A stretch of DNA of 54,867 nucleotides, from the NCBI GenBank assembly GCA_947450025.1, contig CANFTW010000001.1:308672-363538 (forward strand), read 5' to 3'. Under the pieces are notes generated by a model. It worked only from the letters and a program-made list of their open reading frames with translations, was not told the DNA's origin and ran no database searches. A program made the position numbers and the translations under genes. Below, piece after piece: positions 9,968 through 19,208 of this stretch (position 1 is the stretch's first letter; each line of letters starts with the position of its first letter). This stretch comes from Bacteroidota bacterium (GTDB lineage: Bacteria; Bacteroidota; Bacteroidia; B-17B0; Aurantibacillaceae).

Positions 9968-10627
9968 ATGGAAATTAAAAACGCAAGATTTTATAAAAGC
10001 AGTTCAGATAACAAAGGCTGTCCAACACCCGATAAACCTGAGTTTGCTTTTATTGGAAGAAGTAATGTGGGCAAATCTTCGTTGATTAATATGCTATGCA
10101 ATCAAAAAGATTTAGCTAAAACATCATCTAAGCCCGGGAAAACGCAGCTTATTAATCATTTTATTATTGATGATAAATGGTACTTGGTAGATTTACCTGG
10201 CTACGGTTATGCGAAAACCAGTAAAACTAATCTAGAGAAATTTGAAGCCCTGATTAGTAACTACATTACCAAACGTAAAAATTTAATTTGCGTCATTATT
10301 TTAATTGATAGCAGATTAGAATTACAACCCATTGATGGGGAATTTATGGATTGGTGTACGCAACATGAAATTCCATTTTGTTTAGCCTTTACTAAAATTG
10401 ATAAACTAGGAAAAAATCAATGGGCAAGTAATTTTGCTAAATACAAAAAACGATTAATGGATTATTGGGGGGAACTGCCTCAACTGTTTGAAACCAGTGC
10501 CGAAAAAAGACAAGGGAAAGAGGCAATCTTAAATTATATTGGAGAAAATATGCAATATTTTATTCCACCACCAAAAGGAGTAAAACCAACAAACGAAGAT
10601 GAAGATGAGTACGACGACACTATCTGA
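9968..10627 (+). CDS. engB: Ribosome biogenesis GTPase EngB (YihA/YsxC)
   Basis: 219 residues. All GTPase motifs are visible: G1 GRSNVGKSSLI near residue 30, G2 around TSSKPGKTQ, G3 DLPGYG, G4 TKID and G5 near TSAEKRQG. Length and motif order match EngB, a P-loop GTPase needed for large ribosomal subunit assembly in the cytoplasm. It follows the acyltransferase by 6 nt and its last 29 nt overlap the next small gene, so the three are likely one operon. The C-terminus is an acidic tail rich in Asp and Glu. Confidence 0.95.
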   Translation: MEIKNARFYKSSSDNKGCPTPDKPEFAFIGRSNVGKSSLINMLCNQKDLAKTSSKPGKTQLINHFIIDDKWYLVDLPGYGYAKTSKTNLEKFEALISNYITKRKNLICVIILIDSRLELQPIDGEFMDWCTQHEIPFCLAFTKIDKLGKNQWASNFAKYKKRLMDYWGELPQLFETSAEKRQGKEAILNYIGENMQYFIPPPKGVKPTNEDEDEYDDTI

Positions 10628-10952
10628 TTGGCAATTGCTTCAGCATCAATTAAAAGAGCGCTTTGGTTCTGAAATGGATCATGATGCCATTTTATTTATG
10701 ATTGGTTTACAAGAATTAGATAAACCTCATAAAACATACAAAAAAGACGAGAAACTAGAAATTATGCATATTGGTGTTTGTACAGTATTAGCTCCTTTTG
10801 GCTTTTATGAATATAAAGGCCGAGATGATGAGGACTGGCCTCACTTTGAATTGAAAGAGGCTCTTCCTTTTTTAGACGCGAAGCAACAAAACAGATTAAT
10901 GAATGATGCCTTAATTGATTACTTTAAAAAAACAGGATTTTTAGAAGACTAA
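10599..10952 (+). CDS. Small conserved protein of unknown function downstream of engB
   Basis: 117 residues from ATG 10599, or 115 residues from a second in-frame ATG at 10605 (MSTTTLSDW), which I consider equally likely. It is a soluble acidic protein with motifs DAILFMIGLQEL, VLAPFGFYEYKGRDDEDWPHFE and a C-terminal helix LIDYFKKTGF. I recognise it as the type of short conserved Bacteroidota protein found next to engB, but no function is known to me. The 29-nt overlap with engB argues that it is a real, translationally coupled gene. Confidence 0.7.
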   Translation: MKMSTTTLSDWQLLQHQLKERFGSEMDHDAILFMIGLQELDKPHKTYKKDEKLEIMHIGVCTVLAPFGFYEYKGRDDEDWPHFELKEALPFLDAKQQNRLMNDALIDYFKKTGFLED

Positions 10953-11046
10953 AAATCTAAACTAGAAATATAATATACGCAACTTTTAAAAATAAATATA
11001 TCATATTATAAAAATATTCTATTTTTATAATAGTGAATTTAAAAAA

Positions 11047-13428
11047 ATGAAAAATTGTTTTTTACTATTTGGTATTATTTTTTGTTCTATAAGTTGCTTA
11101 GCTCAATCGAGACAGATTGATTCACTATTAAAACTTTATAATAACACGAATGATCTTAATGTTAAATCTGACTTAGGATTTAATATTTGGAAAAGTTATG
11201 CCAGTAAGAAGGATACTTTTAATGAGGAGAAAATTATTGATAATGTTCAAAATACATTTATTTTGAATACTAGATATGACTTACTAGCAGAATGGTATAA
11301 ACTTATAGGCAGAAATACAGGAGGTGCTCACGGCGAAAACGATTACAGCATTACATATATATTAAAAAGTATTAAATACTTAAATCAAGCGATTTATTAT
11401 TCTGAAAAACTACAAGATTCCGAAAAAAAATGGGAAATCCAAGGCAATATTTATAGAAACATAGGCTTCAAATACAGAGATGTCGAAAACTATTCAAAGT
11501 CTATTGATAACCAATTCTCAGCTCTTAAATGTTATGAAAAAGCAAATGATTTAGATATGGTTCTAGAAACATATAGTACGTTAGCTGTAATATATGGACG
11601 CGCAAAAGACAATGCCAATAGTTTAAAATATGCTAGAAAATCTATTTCATATTCATCTAAATTTGAGTATTCAAAAAAATTAAATGTTGTTGGAAATTCA
11701 TTTTTGAATGCAGAAAAGCTTGATACAGCATTGATTTATTTTAAGAATTCACTTAAGTATGATATTGAAGATAAAAATAATAGTGGGATTGCTATTAATC
11801 TTAATCAAATTGGTATTGTATATACAAAACTTAATAAATTTGATTCAGCAAGTGTGTATCTGCTTAAAAGTCTTGAATTAGAAAAAAAATATAATGATAA
11901 ATTAGGAATAGGATATACATCAAGAGACTTAGGAAATCTAGAATTTAAAAAAGGCCATTATGAGAAAGCTATAGAATATTTAAATGCTGGACTGGATATT
12001 TTTAAAAGCAAAAAAAAACTAGGCGGCTATAGTTCCATTTTAAAAAGCATATCAGAGTGTTATGAATTAATTGGAAATACTAATGAAGCACTTAGATATT
12101 ATAAGCAAGCGAAAAGACTTGATGATAGCTTAATCAATACAAGTACTATTAGAGAAGTAGCTATTAAAGAGGCTACATTTAACTATACAAAAGACCAAGA
12201 ATTGTCAGCTTTGAAATTAAAAGATAAAGTCGTAGCAATTGAACTTCTCAATAAAAAAAATGAATTACAAGAATTGATTTTAAGAAAAAATGAACTTGAA
12301 AATATTGAAAAAAATAAATCCATCCAATTATTATCACAACAAGACTCCCTAAAATCTTTTACAATAAGGCAATCAAAAGCTATTTTGATGCAAAAGGAAA
12401 TTGAAGCGAAAATTAAATCGCAAGAACTAGATGCTCTTAACAAAGAAAATAAAGCAAAAGAAGCTGTTGCCTCAGCTGAAAGTCGAAGACAAAAAAACAT
12501 TATTTGGACTGTTATAATTGGGCTTATACTTCTAATTGTTTTTTTAATTTTCATGGTTCAGAGATTTAAAATCTCTCAAAAACAGAAAAAAATAATAGAA
12601 AAACAGAAAACAGATGTAGATGAAAAAAATATTTTACTAGAAAATCAAAGAAATCATATTGAAGAAAAACATAGAGAAATTAAAGATAGCATAAATTATG
12701 CTGAAAGAATTCAACGAAGTTTTTTAGCGTCTGAGCAATTTCTTAGCGAAAACCTTAAAGAATATTTTGTTTTGTTTCAACCGAAAGATGTTGTTAGTGG
12801 AGATTTTTATTGGGCAAGTAAACTAAACAATGGTAATTTTATACTTGCAATTGCAGATAGCACTGGACATGGTGTGCCTGGAGCTATTATGAGTCTCTTA
12901 AATATTACTAGTTTAGAAAGAGCCATTGAATTGTTTAATAATCCTGATGAGATTTTAAACCACACTCGAAAGACTATTATAGAACGCTTAAAAAAAGATG
13001 GCAGTGAAAATGGAGGAAAAGATGGAATGGATTGCAGTTTATTTGTTTTCGATAAAAATAAAAAACAAATATTAATTTCCTCAGCAAATAACCCCGTTTG
13101 GATTGTCAAAAATAGCGGGGAAACAATTGAAATTAAACCTGATAAAATGCCTGTTGGAAAGCACGAAAAAGACAATAATCCTTTCACTTTAAAAATAATA
13201 GATATAACAGATGGAGATGTTATTTATGCTTTAACAGATGGTTACGCTGATCAATTTGGTGGAGATAATGGAAAAAAATTCATGATAAAAAATTTAAGAG
13301 ATTTACTAGTTACAAATTCACAACTTCCTATGTCTAAACAAAAAAAATTATTGAAATCAACTTTTGAAAATTGGGTCGGAAATTTAGAACAAGTTGATGA
13401 CATTACTGTGTTTGGCATAAGAATATAA
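11047..13428 (+). CDS. TPR sensor with SpoIIE-type (PP2C) Ser/Thr phosphatase output
   Basis: 793 residues. A signal peptide (MKNCFLLFGIIFCSISCLAQ) leads into a periplasmic region of about 300 residues with TPR repeats (for example LNQIGIVYTKLNKFDSASVY). This is followed by a coiled coil and a single membrane helix near residues 483-503. A cytoplasmic coiled coil precedes a SpoIIE/PP2C domain from about residue 560. The metal-binding motif VVSGDFYW has D586, and IADSTGHGVPGAIMS follows. It is a two-sided membrane signalling protein that should dephosphorylate a serine or threonine on an unidentified partner, such as an anti-anti-sigma factor. No such partner is next to it. Codon use looks more AT-rich (many ATA and AGA) than its neighbours. 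Confidence 0.85.
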   Translation: MKNCFLLFGIIFCSISCLAQSRQIDSLLKLYNNTNDLNVKSDLGFNIWKSYASKKDTFNEEKIIDNVQNTFILNTRYDLLAEWYKLIGRNTGGAHGENDYSITYILKSIKYLNQAIYYSEKLQDSEKKWEIQGNIYRNIGFKYRDVENYSKSIDNQFSALKCYEKANDLDMVLETYSTLAVIYGRAKDNANSLKYARKSISYSSKFEYSKKLNVVGNSFLNAEKLDTALIYFKNSLKYDIEDKNNSGIAINLNQIGIVYTKLNKFDSASVYLLKSLELEKKYNDKLGIGYTSRDLGNLEFKKGHYEKAIEYLNAGLDIFKSKKKLGGYSSILKSISECYELIGNTNEALRYYKQAKRLDDSLINTSTIREVAIKEATFNYTKDQELSALKLKDKVVAIELLNKKNELQELILRKNELENIEKNKSIQLLSQQDSLKSFTIRQSKAILMQKEIEAKIKSQELDALNKENKAKEAVASAESRRQKNIIWTVIIGLILLIVFLIFMVQRFKISQKQKKIIEKQKTDVDEKNILLENQRNHIEEKHREIKDSINYAERIQRSFLASEQFLSENLKEYFVLFQPKDVVSGDFYWASKLNNGNFILAIADSTGHGVPGAIMSLLNITSLERAIELFNNPDEILNHTRKTIIERLKKDGSENGGKDGMDCSLFVFDKNKKQILISSANNPVWIVKNSGETIEIKPDKMPVGKHEKDNNPFTLKIIDITDGDVIYALTDGYADQFGGDNGKKFMIKNLRDLLVTNSQLPMSKQKKLLKSTFENWVGNLEQVDDITVFGIRI

Positions 13429-13562
13429 AAAAGTAAATAGTAGCTTTGAAATAACAACAAATGATGAACTAAACTCTAAAGATTTTAATCAATAATAAAA
13501 TATACTAACTAATTTACACATAACCATACTTCTAAAAGAGTATATTTATAAAAACAAAACAA

Positions 13563-16436
13563 ATGAAGCCTTCCATTTTTTTATCCATGCTAGCCTTAGC
13601 ATCACTAAACATCACGGCGCAAGTCACCTTAACAACAAAGGCTCCTGCTAGTAAAACAGCCGCTAAAACAAATGCTCCTAAATTAGTTGAAACCGTTGCG
13701 AAAACCGGAAAAGAAATTGTTATTCCGTATAAAAAATATGTATTGCCAAATGGTTTAACCATTGTGGTGCATGAAGATCATAGCGACCCAATTGCTTATG
13801 TAGATGTAACCTATCATGTTGGTTCAAACAGAGAGCAACAAGGCCGTTCGGGCTTTGCGCATTTTTTTGAGCACATGATGTTTCAAGGTTCAAAAAATGT
13901 AGCTGATGAGCAACACTTTAAAATTATTACTGAAGCTGGTGGAACCTTAAATGGCTCAACCAATTCTGATAGAACAAATTATTTTGAAACCGTGCCTTCC
14001 AACCAATTAGAAAAAATGCTTTGGTTAGAAGCTGATAGAATGGGGTTTTTATTAGACTCTGTAACTCAAAAAAAGTTTGAAGTACAGCGTGCCACAGTAA
14101 AAAATGAGCGCGGACAAAATTACGACAACCGCCCTTATGGTTTAGTGAGCGAAAAAACTGGTGAGGCTTTATTTCCAAAAGGACATCCCTACTCTTGGAC
14201 AACTATTGGATATATTGAAGATTTAAACCGCGTTGATGTGAATGATTTAAAACGTTTTTATATGCGTTGGTACGGTCCAAACAATGCGGTGCTAACTGTA
14301 TCGGGAGATGTAAATACTGCAGAGGTAATTAAGATGGCTGAAAAATATTTTGGCTCTATTCCTCGCGGACCAGAAGTTAAAAACATGACCAAGCAAGCAA
14401 CTGTGTTAAAAGAAAATCGTTATATCTCTTACGAAGATAATGTGCGTTTCCCAATGTTTAAAGCTACTTACGCAACAGTGCCCGCTATGCATAAAGACGA
14501 AGTAGCTTTAGAAGTATTAGGTGAAATTTTATCATCTTCAAAAAGTTCACCTTTATACACCACGTTTATTAAATCGCAAAAAGCTGTTTCGGCAAACTCC
14601 TATAACTATAGCCGCGAATTATCTGGACAATTTGAAATCATGATTCGGGCAAATGCCGGAACAAAATTAGCAGACATTGAAGCGATGTTAAATCAATCTT
14701 TATCGGATTGGGAAAAAACAGGAGCTACCGATGATGACATAAAAAAATACAAAGCGTCTTATCAAAGTAATTTATATAACCGCTTAGCAACTGTGCAAGG
14801 TAAAGGAGCTCAATTAGCCTCTTATCAAACCTTTGCTAACAATCCTAATTACTTAAAAATTGAAATGGCGAACAATTTAAAAGTAACAAAGGCTGATGTG
14901 ATGCGTGTTTACAATACATACATTAAAGGAAAATTTGCTGTGATTTTAAGTTGTGTACCAAAAGGGAAATCAGATTTAGCAGCAAAAGCTGATACATGGA
15001 AAATGTATGAACGTACAATTGAGCAAGAAAGTGCAGAGTACAAAAACTTATCATATACTGAACCAAAAGATAATTTTAATCGTCAACAAATGCCAGTGGC
15101 AAAACCTTCTAAATTAGTGCCTTTACCAGATTACTGGACATCGGATTTAAGTAATGGTATTAAAGCCATTGGTATCAACTCAAACGATATCCCAAAAGTC
15201 AACATTCAGTTTAGTATGCCCATTGGACACCGTTATGAGCAAGCTGATAAATCAGGTCTAGCAGTGTTGTTAACCTCGTTAATGGAAGAGTCAACTCAAT
15301 TACATAGCTCCGAAGAAATTGGCAACATGTTAGATCGTTTAGGAAGTAGCGTATCATTTTCAGCTAGTGATAATGAAATAACCATGACAGTATCTTCCCT
15401 AAAAGAAAATTTAAGTGCAACACTTAAAATTGCCGAAGAGATGTTATATATGCCAAAATTTGATTCGAAGGATTTTGACTTAGTGAAAAAAGAACAATTA
15501 GATGGCATCACAAATCAATTAACACAAGCTACATCCATTGCAGGAAATGTGTATAGTAAATTATTATATGGCAATGGCTCTAACTTATCCATTGCTGCTA
15601 ACGGGACAATTGAATCAGTTAATGCCATTACGTTAGATGATGTCAAAAATTATTACAAAAACTTTTCGGGCTTTAATGCGGTATTAGCTATTAGCGGAGA
15701 TATTGATCAAAGTAACGCGTTAAAGAGTTTAGATTTCTTAACTAAATTGCAATCAGCTGGCTCTATGCCACTTTCTAAATACAAATTACCTGAAATTGAT
15801 AAAACACGTATTTATTTTGTTGACAAAAAAGGAGCACCTCAATCAGAAATACGCGTAGGAAATTTATCCTTAGCATATGATGCAACAGAAGACTATTTTA
15901 AATCAACCATCATGAACTACTCTTTTGCCGGAGCATTTAATAGCCGCATTAATTATATTTTAAGAGAAGTGAAAGGCTATACCTATGGCGCACGTGGAGG
16001 CTTTTCTGGAAATAAATTTGTAGGGCCTTATACCATTTCGGCAGGTGTAAGAGCAAATGCGACCGATAGTTCTGTGGTAATTATTATGGATGAATTAAAA
16101 AAATATAGCGAAGGTGGAATTACAGATGAAGAATTAAACTTTACTAAAAACGCTATGGCTCAAGCGGATGCTTTAAAATATGAATCGCCATTTCAAAAAT
16201 TATCATTTGTAAAACGCATCATCGATTTTAATTTAGATAAATCCTATGTGGCAAAACAAGCAGAAATTATTAATACCATTCAAAAAGGAGAAATTGATGA
16301 TTTAGCTCATAAAAATTTACCATACAAACAAATGGTTATTTTAGTTGTTGGTGATAAAGCATCTAATTTTGACAAACTATCGAAACTTGGTTACGAGATG
16401 ATTGAGTTAGATGTGAATGGAAATAAAGTAAACTAA
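13563..16436 (+). CDS. M16 family zinc peptidase (tandem two-domain insulinase type)
   Basis: 957 residues with a signal peptide (MKPSIFLSMLALASLNITAQ). The inverted zinc motif HFFEH is at residues 100-104, with the distal ligand E182 in NERGQNYD. The second half (from about residue 510) is a second M16-like domain without the HxxEH motif, as expected for an inactive partner half. It has the RGGFSG-type R/Y region near its end (YTYGARGGFSG). It is likely a periplasmic or outer-membrane-facing peptidase that clears peptides. It sits alone between a phosphatase gene and bshA, separated from the latter by a repeat-like AACTTT palindrome. Confidence 0.9.
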   Translation: MKPSIFLSMLALASLNITAQVTLTTKAPASKTAAKTNAPKLVETVAKTGKEIVIPYKKYVLPNGLTIVVHEDHSDPIAYVDVTYHVGSNREQQGRSGFAHFFEHMMFQGSKNVADEQHFKIITEAGGTLNGSTNSDRTNYFETVPSNQLEKMLWLEADRMGFLLDSVTQKKFEVQRATVKNERGQNYDNRPYGLVSEKTGEALFPKGHPYSWTTIGYIEDLNRVDVNDLKRFYMRWYGPNNAVLTVSGDVNTAEVIKMAEKYFGSIPRGPEVKNMTKQATVLKENRYISYEDNVRFPMFKATYATVPAMHKDEVALEVLGEILSSSKSSPLYTTFIKSQKAVSANSYNYSRELSGQFEIMIRANAGTKLADIEAMLNQSLSDWEKTGATDDDIKKYKASYQSNLYNRLATVQGKGAQLASYQTFANNPNYLKIEMANNLKVTKADVMRVYNTYIKGKFAVILSCVPKGKSDLAAKADTWKMYERTIEQESAEYKNLSYTEPKDNFNRQQMPVAKPSKLVPLPDYWTSDLSNGIKAIGINSNDIPKVNIQFSMPIGHRYEQADKSGLAVLLTSLMEESTQLHSSEEIGNMLDRLGSSVSFSASDNEITMTVSSLKENLSATLKIAEEMLYMPKFDSKDFDLVKKEQLDGITNQLTQATSIAGNVYSKLLYGNGSNLSIAANGTIESVNAITLDDVKNYYKNFSGFNAVLAISGDIDQSNALKSLDFLTKLQSAGSMPLSKYKLPEIDKTRIYFVDKKGAPQSEIRVGNLSLAYDATEDYFKSTIMNYSFAGAFNSRINYILREVKGYTYGARGGFSGNKFVGPYTISAGVRANATDSSVVIIMDELKKYSEGGITDEELNFTKNAMAQADALKYESPFQKLSFVKRIIDFNLDKSYVAKQAEIINTIQKGEIDDLAHKNLPYKQMVILVVGDKASNFDKLSKLGYEMIELDVNGNKVN

Positions 16437-16441
16437 AATGA

Positions 16442-16514
16442 GTTTTGAATGTTGAAAATTTGGAAAGTTTATAATATAACAACTTTCTAAAGCTTCAAAC
16501 TTTACAACTTAAAA
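16442..16514. repeat. Imperfect inverted repeat of AACTTT-like units
   Basis: The left arm (16442-16469) reads GTTTTGAATGTTGAAAATTT then GGAAAGTT. The right arm (16481-16514) contains AACTTTCTAAAGCTTCAAAC and ends ACTTAAAAC. They are imperfect reverse complements around TATAATATAAC. There is no T-tract, so it is a poor terminator. I infer a dispersed intergenic repeat of a kind common in Bacteroidota. Confidence 0.5.
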
Positions 16515-16523
16515 CAAAATTAA

Positions 16524-17654
16524 ATGAATATAGGAATTGTATGTTACCCAACCTTTGGAGGGAGTGGCGTTGTAGCAACGGAATTAGGTATTGAATTGGC
16601 TCATAAAGGCCACAAGGTTCATTTTATTACATACTCTCAGCCTTTTAGATTAAACCAGTTTAATGATAATATATTTTATCATGAAGTTAACGTCAACGAT
16701 TATCCTTTATTTGATTACCAACCCTACGAAAGTGTGTTGGCAAGTAAAATAGTGGATGTGGCTATATACGAACGCTTAGATATTTTGCATGTGCACTATG
16801 CCATCCCTCATGCCTCGGTAGCCTATTTAGCTCAACAAATTTTAAAATCACGTAAAATAAAATTACCTTATATCACCACCCTTCATGGTACTGATATTAC
16901 TTTAGTGGGGCAAGACCCATCTTTTGAACCGGTGATTTTTTTCTCGTTAAATAACAGTAATGCCATTACCTCTGTATCGGAAAGTTTACGAAAAGACACT
17001 TTAAAAACATTTAAAATTGCCAATGATATTAAGGTGATTCCAAACTTTATTAAAATTGAAGATTATCAGCAAAGTACCGAGGTATGTCACCGAAAAAATT
17101 ATGCGGCTCCACATGAGCGCATATTAATTCACATCTCTAACTTTAGAAAAGTAAAACGTGTAGATGATGTGCTCAGGGTTTTTGATATTGTGCGAAAAGA
17201 AATTCCTTGCAAATTAATTTTAGTAGGAGATGGTCCAGAGCGACCTGCCATTGATAAATTGTGCCGCGAATTAGACACTTGCAAAGACATTATATCGGTA
17301 GGAAAAATTGCTAACCCAAAAGAAATTTTAAACATTGCCGATGTATTTATTTTACCATCCGAAACCGAGAGTTTTGGTTTATCAGCTTTAGAAGCCATGG
17401 CTTTAAAAATTCCAGTAATTTCTTCCAACACTGGTGGAATACCGGAATTAAACATCCATGGCAAAACAGGCTATATGAGTAAGGTAGGAGATTATAAAGA
17501 CATGGCTAAAAACACCATTGCCCTCTTAAGCAACGAAGAACAGTTTCAAGCATTTAGAAACAATGCCTTTGAACAAGCCAAAAAATTTGATATTGAAACC
17601 ATTTTACCCATGTATGTAAAATTATATGAGGATGTTATAAAAGCGGGTATTTAA
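16524..17654 (+). CDS. bshA: N-acetyl-alpha-D-glucosaminyl L-malate synthase BshA
   Basis: 376 residues, GT4 glycosyltransferase with GT-B fold. The N-terminus MNIGIVCYPTFGGSGVVATE is the BshA signature. HVHYAIPHA and THLHGTDIT-like TLHGTDITLVG follow, and the C-terminal half has PSETESFGLSALEAMA, the E(x7)E nucleotide-sugar motif. BshA joins GlcNAc from UDP-GlcNAc to L-malate, the first step of bacillithiol synthesis in the cytoplasm. No bshB or bshC is in the window. The gene ends in a clear terminator. Immediately after that begins the cassette-like block. Confidence 0.92.
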   Translation: MNIGIVCYPTFGGSGVVATELGIELAHKGHKVHFITYSQPFRLNQFNDNIFYHEVNVNDYPLFDYQPYESVLASKIVDVAIYERLDILHVHYAIPHASVAYLAQQILKSRKIKLPYITTLHGTDITLVGQDPSFEPVIFFSLNNSNAITSVSESLRKDTLKTFKIANDIKVIPNFIKIEDYQQSTEVCHRKNYAAPHERILIHISNFRKVKRVDDVLRVFDIVRKEIPCKLILVGDGPERPAIDKLCRELDTCKDIISVGKIANPKEILNIADVFILPSETESFGLSALEAMALKIPVISSNTGGIPELNIHGKTGYMSKVGDYKDMAKNTIALLSNEEQFQAFRNNAFEQAKKFDIETILPMYVKLYEDVIKAGI

Positions 17655-17672
17655 CCTTATGAACGATATTTT

Positions 17673-17704
17673 AAAACCGTTAGGCAATGCTTAACGGTTT
17701 TTTT
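17673..17704 (+). terminator. Terminator of bshA
   Basis: AAAACCGTTA pairs with TAACGGTTTT, and the inner GGC/GCT extends the stem. A run of seven T follows. It lies 19 nt after the bshA stop codon. Confidence 0.85.
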
Positions 17705-17714
17705 ATTATATTTG

Positions 17715-17805
17715 ATTAGAACACTAGTAAGGCGGCAAAAAACATTACAAATGTTTACAAAAAAATACATACAATTATTATAGCGCCAATCTGCTAGTTA
17801 GGGGC
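17715..17805 (+). repeat. attC-like or attachment-like site upstream of cassette 1
   Basis: AACACTAGTAAGGCGGC (17720-17736) is an imperfect reverse complement of GCGCCAATCTGCTAGTT ending at the GTTA of 17797. Inside is a perfect AACATT/AATGTT hairpin. It has little sequence identity with the two downstream elements. It could be a diverged attC, an attI-like site, or the original insertion site. Confidence 0.45.
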
Positions 17806-17844
17806 AATTAATGAAGAGAAAATACGTTATTACAAAAAAAGACC

Positions 17845-18978
17845 ATGAAAAAAACATTCATACTTACTATCGTTTTGACATCAATTTTGTCTAATGTATT
17901 TGGACAATGCTCCAGTCTATTTTCATATGGAGCATACTTTGAGACAGTTAATTTTCAAAATCAATCGAGCATTTCTAATGCCCATTATTTTTGGAATTTT
18001 GGGGACGGAACTGGCTCGAATTTTAAAAATCCAGTTCATAAATTTCCGGAAACTGGTAATTATCTTGTGACACTATTTGCAAAGGACACTATTAGTAACT
18101 GTTCATCATATTATGAGTACTGGTTAAACTTAACAAAATATTCAACAGACAGCTGTCAACCGAGTATCACTGACAGCGTTTTTAGCTATAATTCCGATTA
18201 CTATATTAAAGTAATAGACAATTCAGATAGCTGTTCTGCATATAATCATGGTATTTCGTCAGGCCCTGCTCAAAATTTTCAACCAGGTAATTGGATTTGG
18301 CTAGGTGGTGGTTGGGCGCATGCTCATTTTGTAAGTCGCATCCGACAATTCACCTACGACACTATAAATGGATATGTTGCCCACAGGGAAGCCTATAAAA
18401 CAAGCCCTTTTCTATATACTAGCTCCAAAAATTATGGTTCATGTTCTGCTAATTATGAATTTAAAGTGGTTTCGGAAAATTTGACTGGTCAAAGAATTTT
18501 CTTTAAAGCAATGAATAGTTTTGCTACCAGTTATCAATGGGATATACTAGGCTTAGGTATGCCTATAGTATCAAACAAAGATACAATCAGTCAATTTTTT
18601 CCCTTTGACATAAATAATTTTTGGATAGTTGGTCTTAGGACAACTGGCTCAACTGGTTGTAAAGATACTTTGTATCAAAATATAGTAGTTCAAAATACTA
18701 CACAGACAATTGAATCAATAAATGAATTGTCACAACAATTACATTATGACCTATACCCAAATCCATTCAACGAACAAACAACATTAAGCTTTGAATCTGT
18801 TAAAGAGAGTACTTTATTTATTCTTTATAATTCTATTGGACAACAAGTGAAATCAATAGACAATATAACTGACGGAAGAGTAATAATTAATAGAGACAAT
18901 CTTACCAGTGGGCTTTATTTTTTTACATTAAAAACAAAAGGTAAACAAATAGCGACTGGAAAAATAATTGCTGAATAA
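17845..18978 (+). CDS. Secreted PKD-domain protein with type IX secretion sorting domain (cassette 1 cargo)
   Basis: 377 residues. A signal peptide ends in VFGQ near residue 21. A PKD-like beta-sandwich domain follows (HYFWNFGDGTGSNFKNPVHK, residues about 47-66). A middle region of unknown fold has several cysteines. The C-terminal 80 residues are a type A sorting domain (YDLYPNPFNEQTTLSF, then GLYFFTLKTKGKQIATGKI). The protein should cross the outer membrane by type IX secretion and be attached to the surface or released. It has no own terminator. It lies wholly within the first cassette-like unit, 40 nt after its GTTAGGGGC boundary. Confidence 0.85.
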   Translation: MKKTFILTIVLTSILSNVFGQCSSLFSYGAYFETVNFQNQSSISNAHYFWNFGDGTGSNFKNPVHKFPETGNYLVTLFAKDTISNCSSYYEYWLNLTKYSTDSCQPSITDSVFSYNSDYYIKVIDNSDSCSAYNHGISSGPAQNFQPGNWIWLGGGWAHAHFVSRIRQFTYDTINGYVAHREAYKTSPFLYTSSKNYGSCSANYEFKVVSENLTGQRIFFKAMNSFATSYQWDILGLGMPIVSNKDTISQFFPFDINNFWIVGLRTTGSTGCKDTLYQNIVVQNTTQTIESINELSQQLHYDLYPNPFNEQTTLSFESVKESTLFILYNSIGQQVKSIDNITDGRVIINRDNLTSGLYFFTLKTKGKQIATGKIIAE

Positions 18979-18996
18979 ATCTGTGTGTCATTAACA

Positions 18997-19178
18997 GCCC
19001 CTAACAGCACCTAAAACTTATGCGGGCAGAAGCACAAGCATTTGCAATAAATGTCGCTTCGCGAAAGACATTCATTTTGCATTACAAATGCCTAGCAACA
19101 TTGTATCTTTATTTAAACATTTCGGTAGACAACGGTTCCAAAACCCCAAACAGAAATAAACCGCGAAAACGTTATGGC
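18997..19178 (+). repeat. attC-like element, copy 1
   Basis: It begins with GCCCCTAAC and ends with GTTATGGC. An internal stem pairs GCATTTG (19038-19044) with CAAATGC (19085-19091), and AATGTC (19050-19055) with GACATT (19067-19072). The stretch 19085-19145 agrees with 19780-19840 in copy 2 at 54 of 61 positions by my count, and GGGCAGAAG-ACAAGCATTTGC is shared on the left side with one difference. Weak GCGG/CCGC pairing lies near the outer ends. Confidence 0.65.
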
Positions 19179-19208
19179 GCATTGTAAGACAGAACAACCA
19201 AATAGACT

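Noticed and set aside
12183-13187. Leftward open frames of 123 and 126 codons opposite the TPR-SpoIIE gene
   Set aside because: They are antisense shadows of the phosphatase gene, with low-complexity hydrophobic translations.
18985-19180. attC-like copy 1 as a plain transcription terminator
   Set aside because: It is far longer than a terminator, has no T-tract, and its ends match a cassette boundary. A terminator does not explain the shared 61-nt block.
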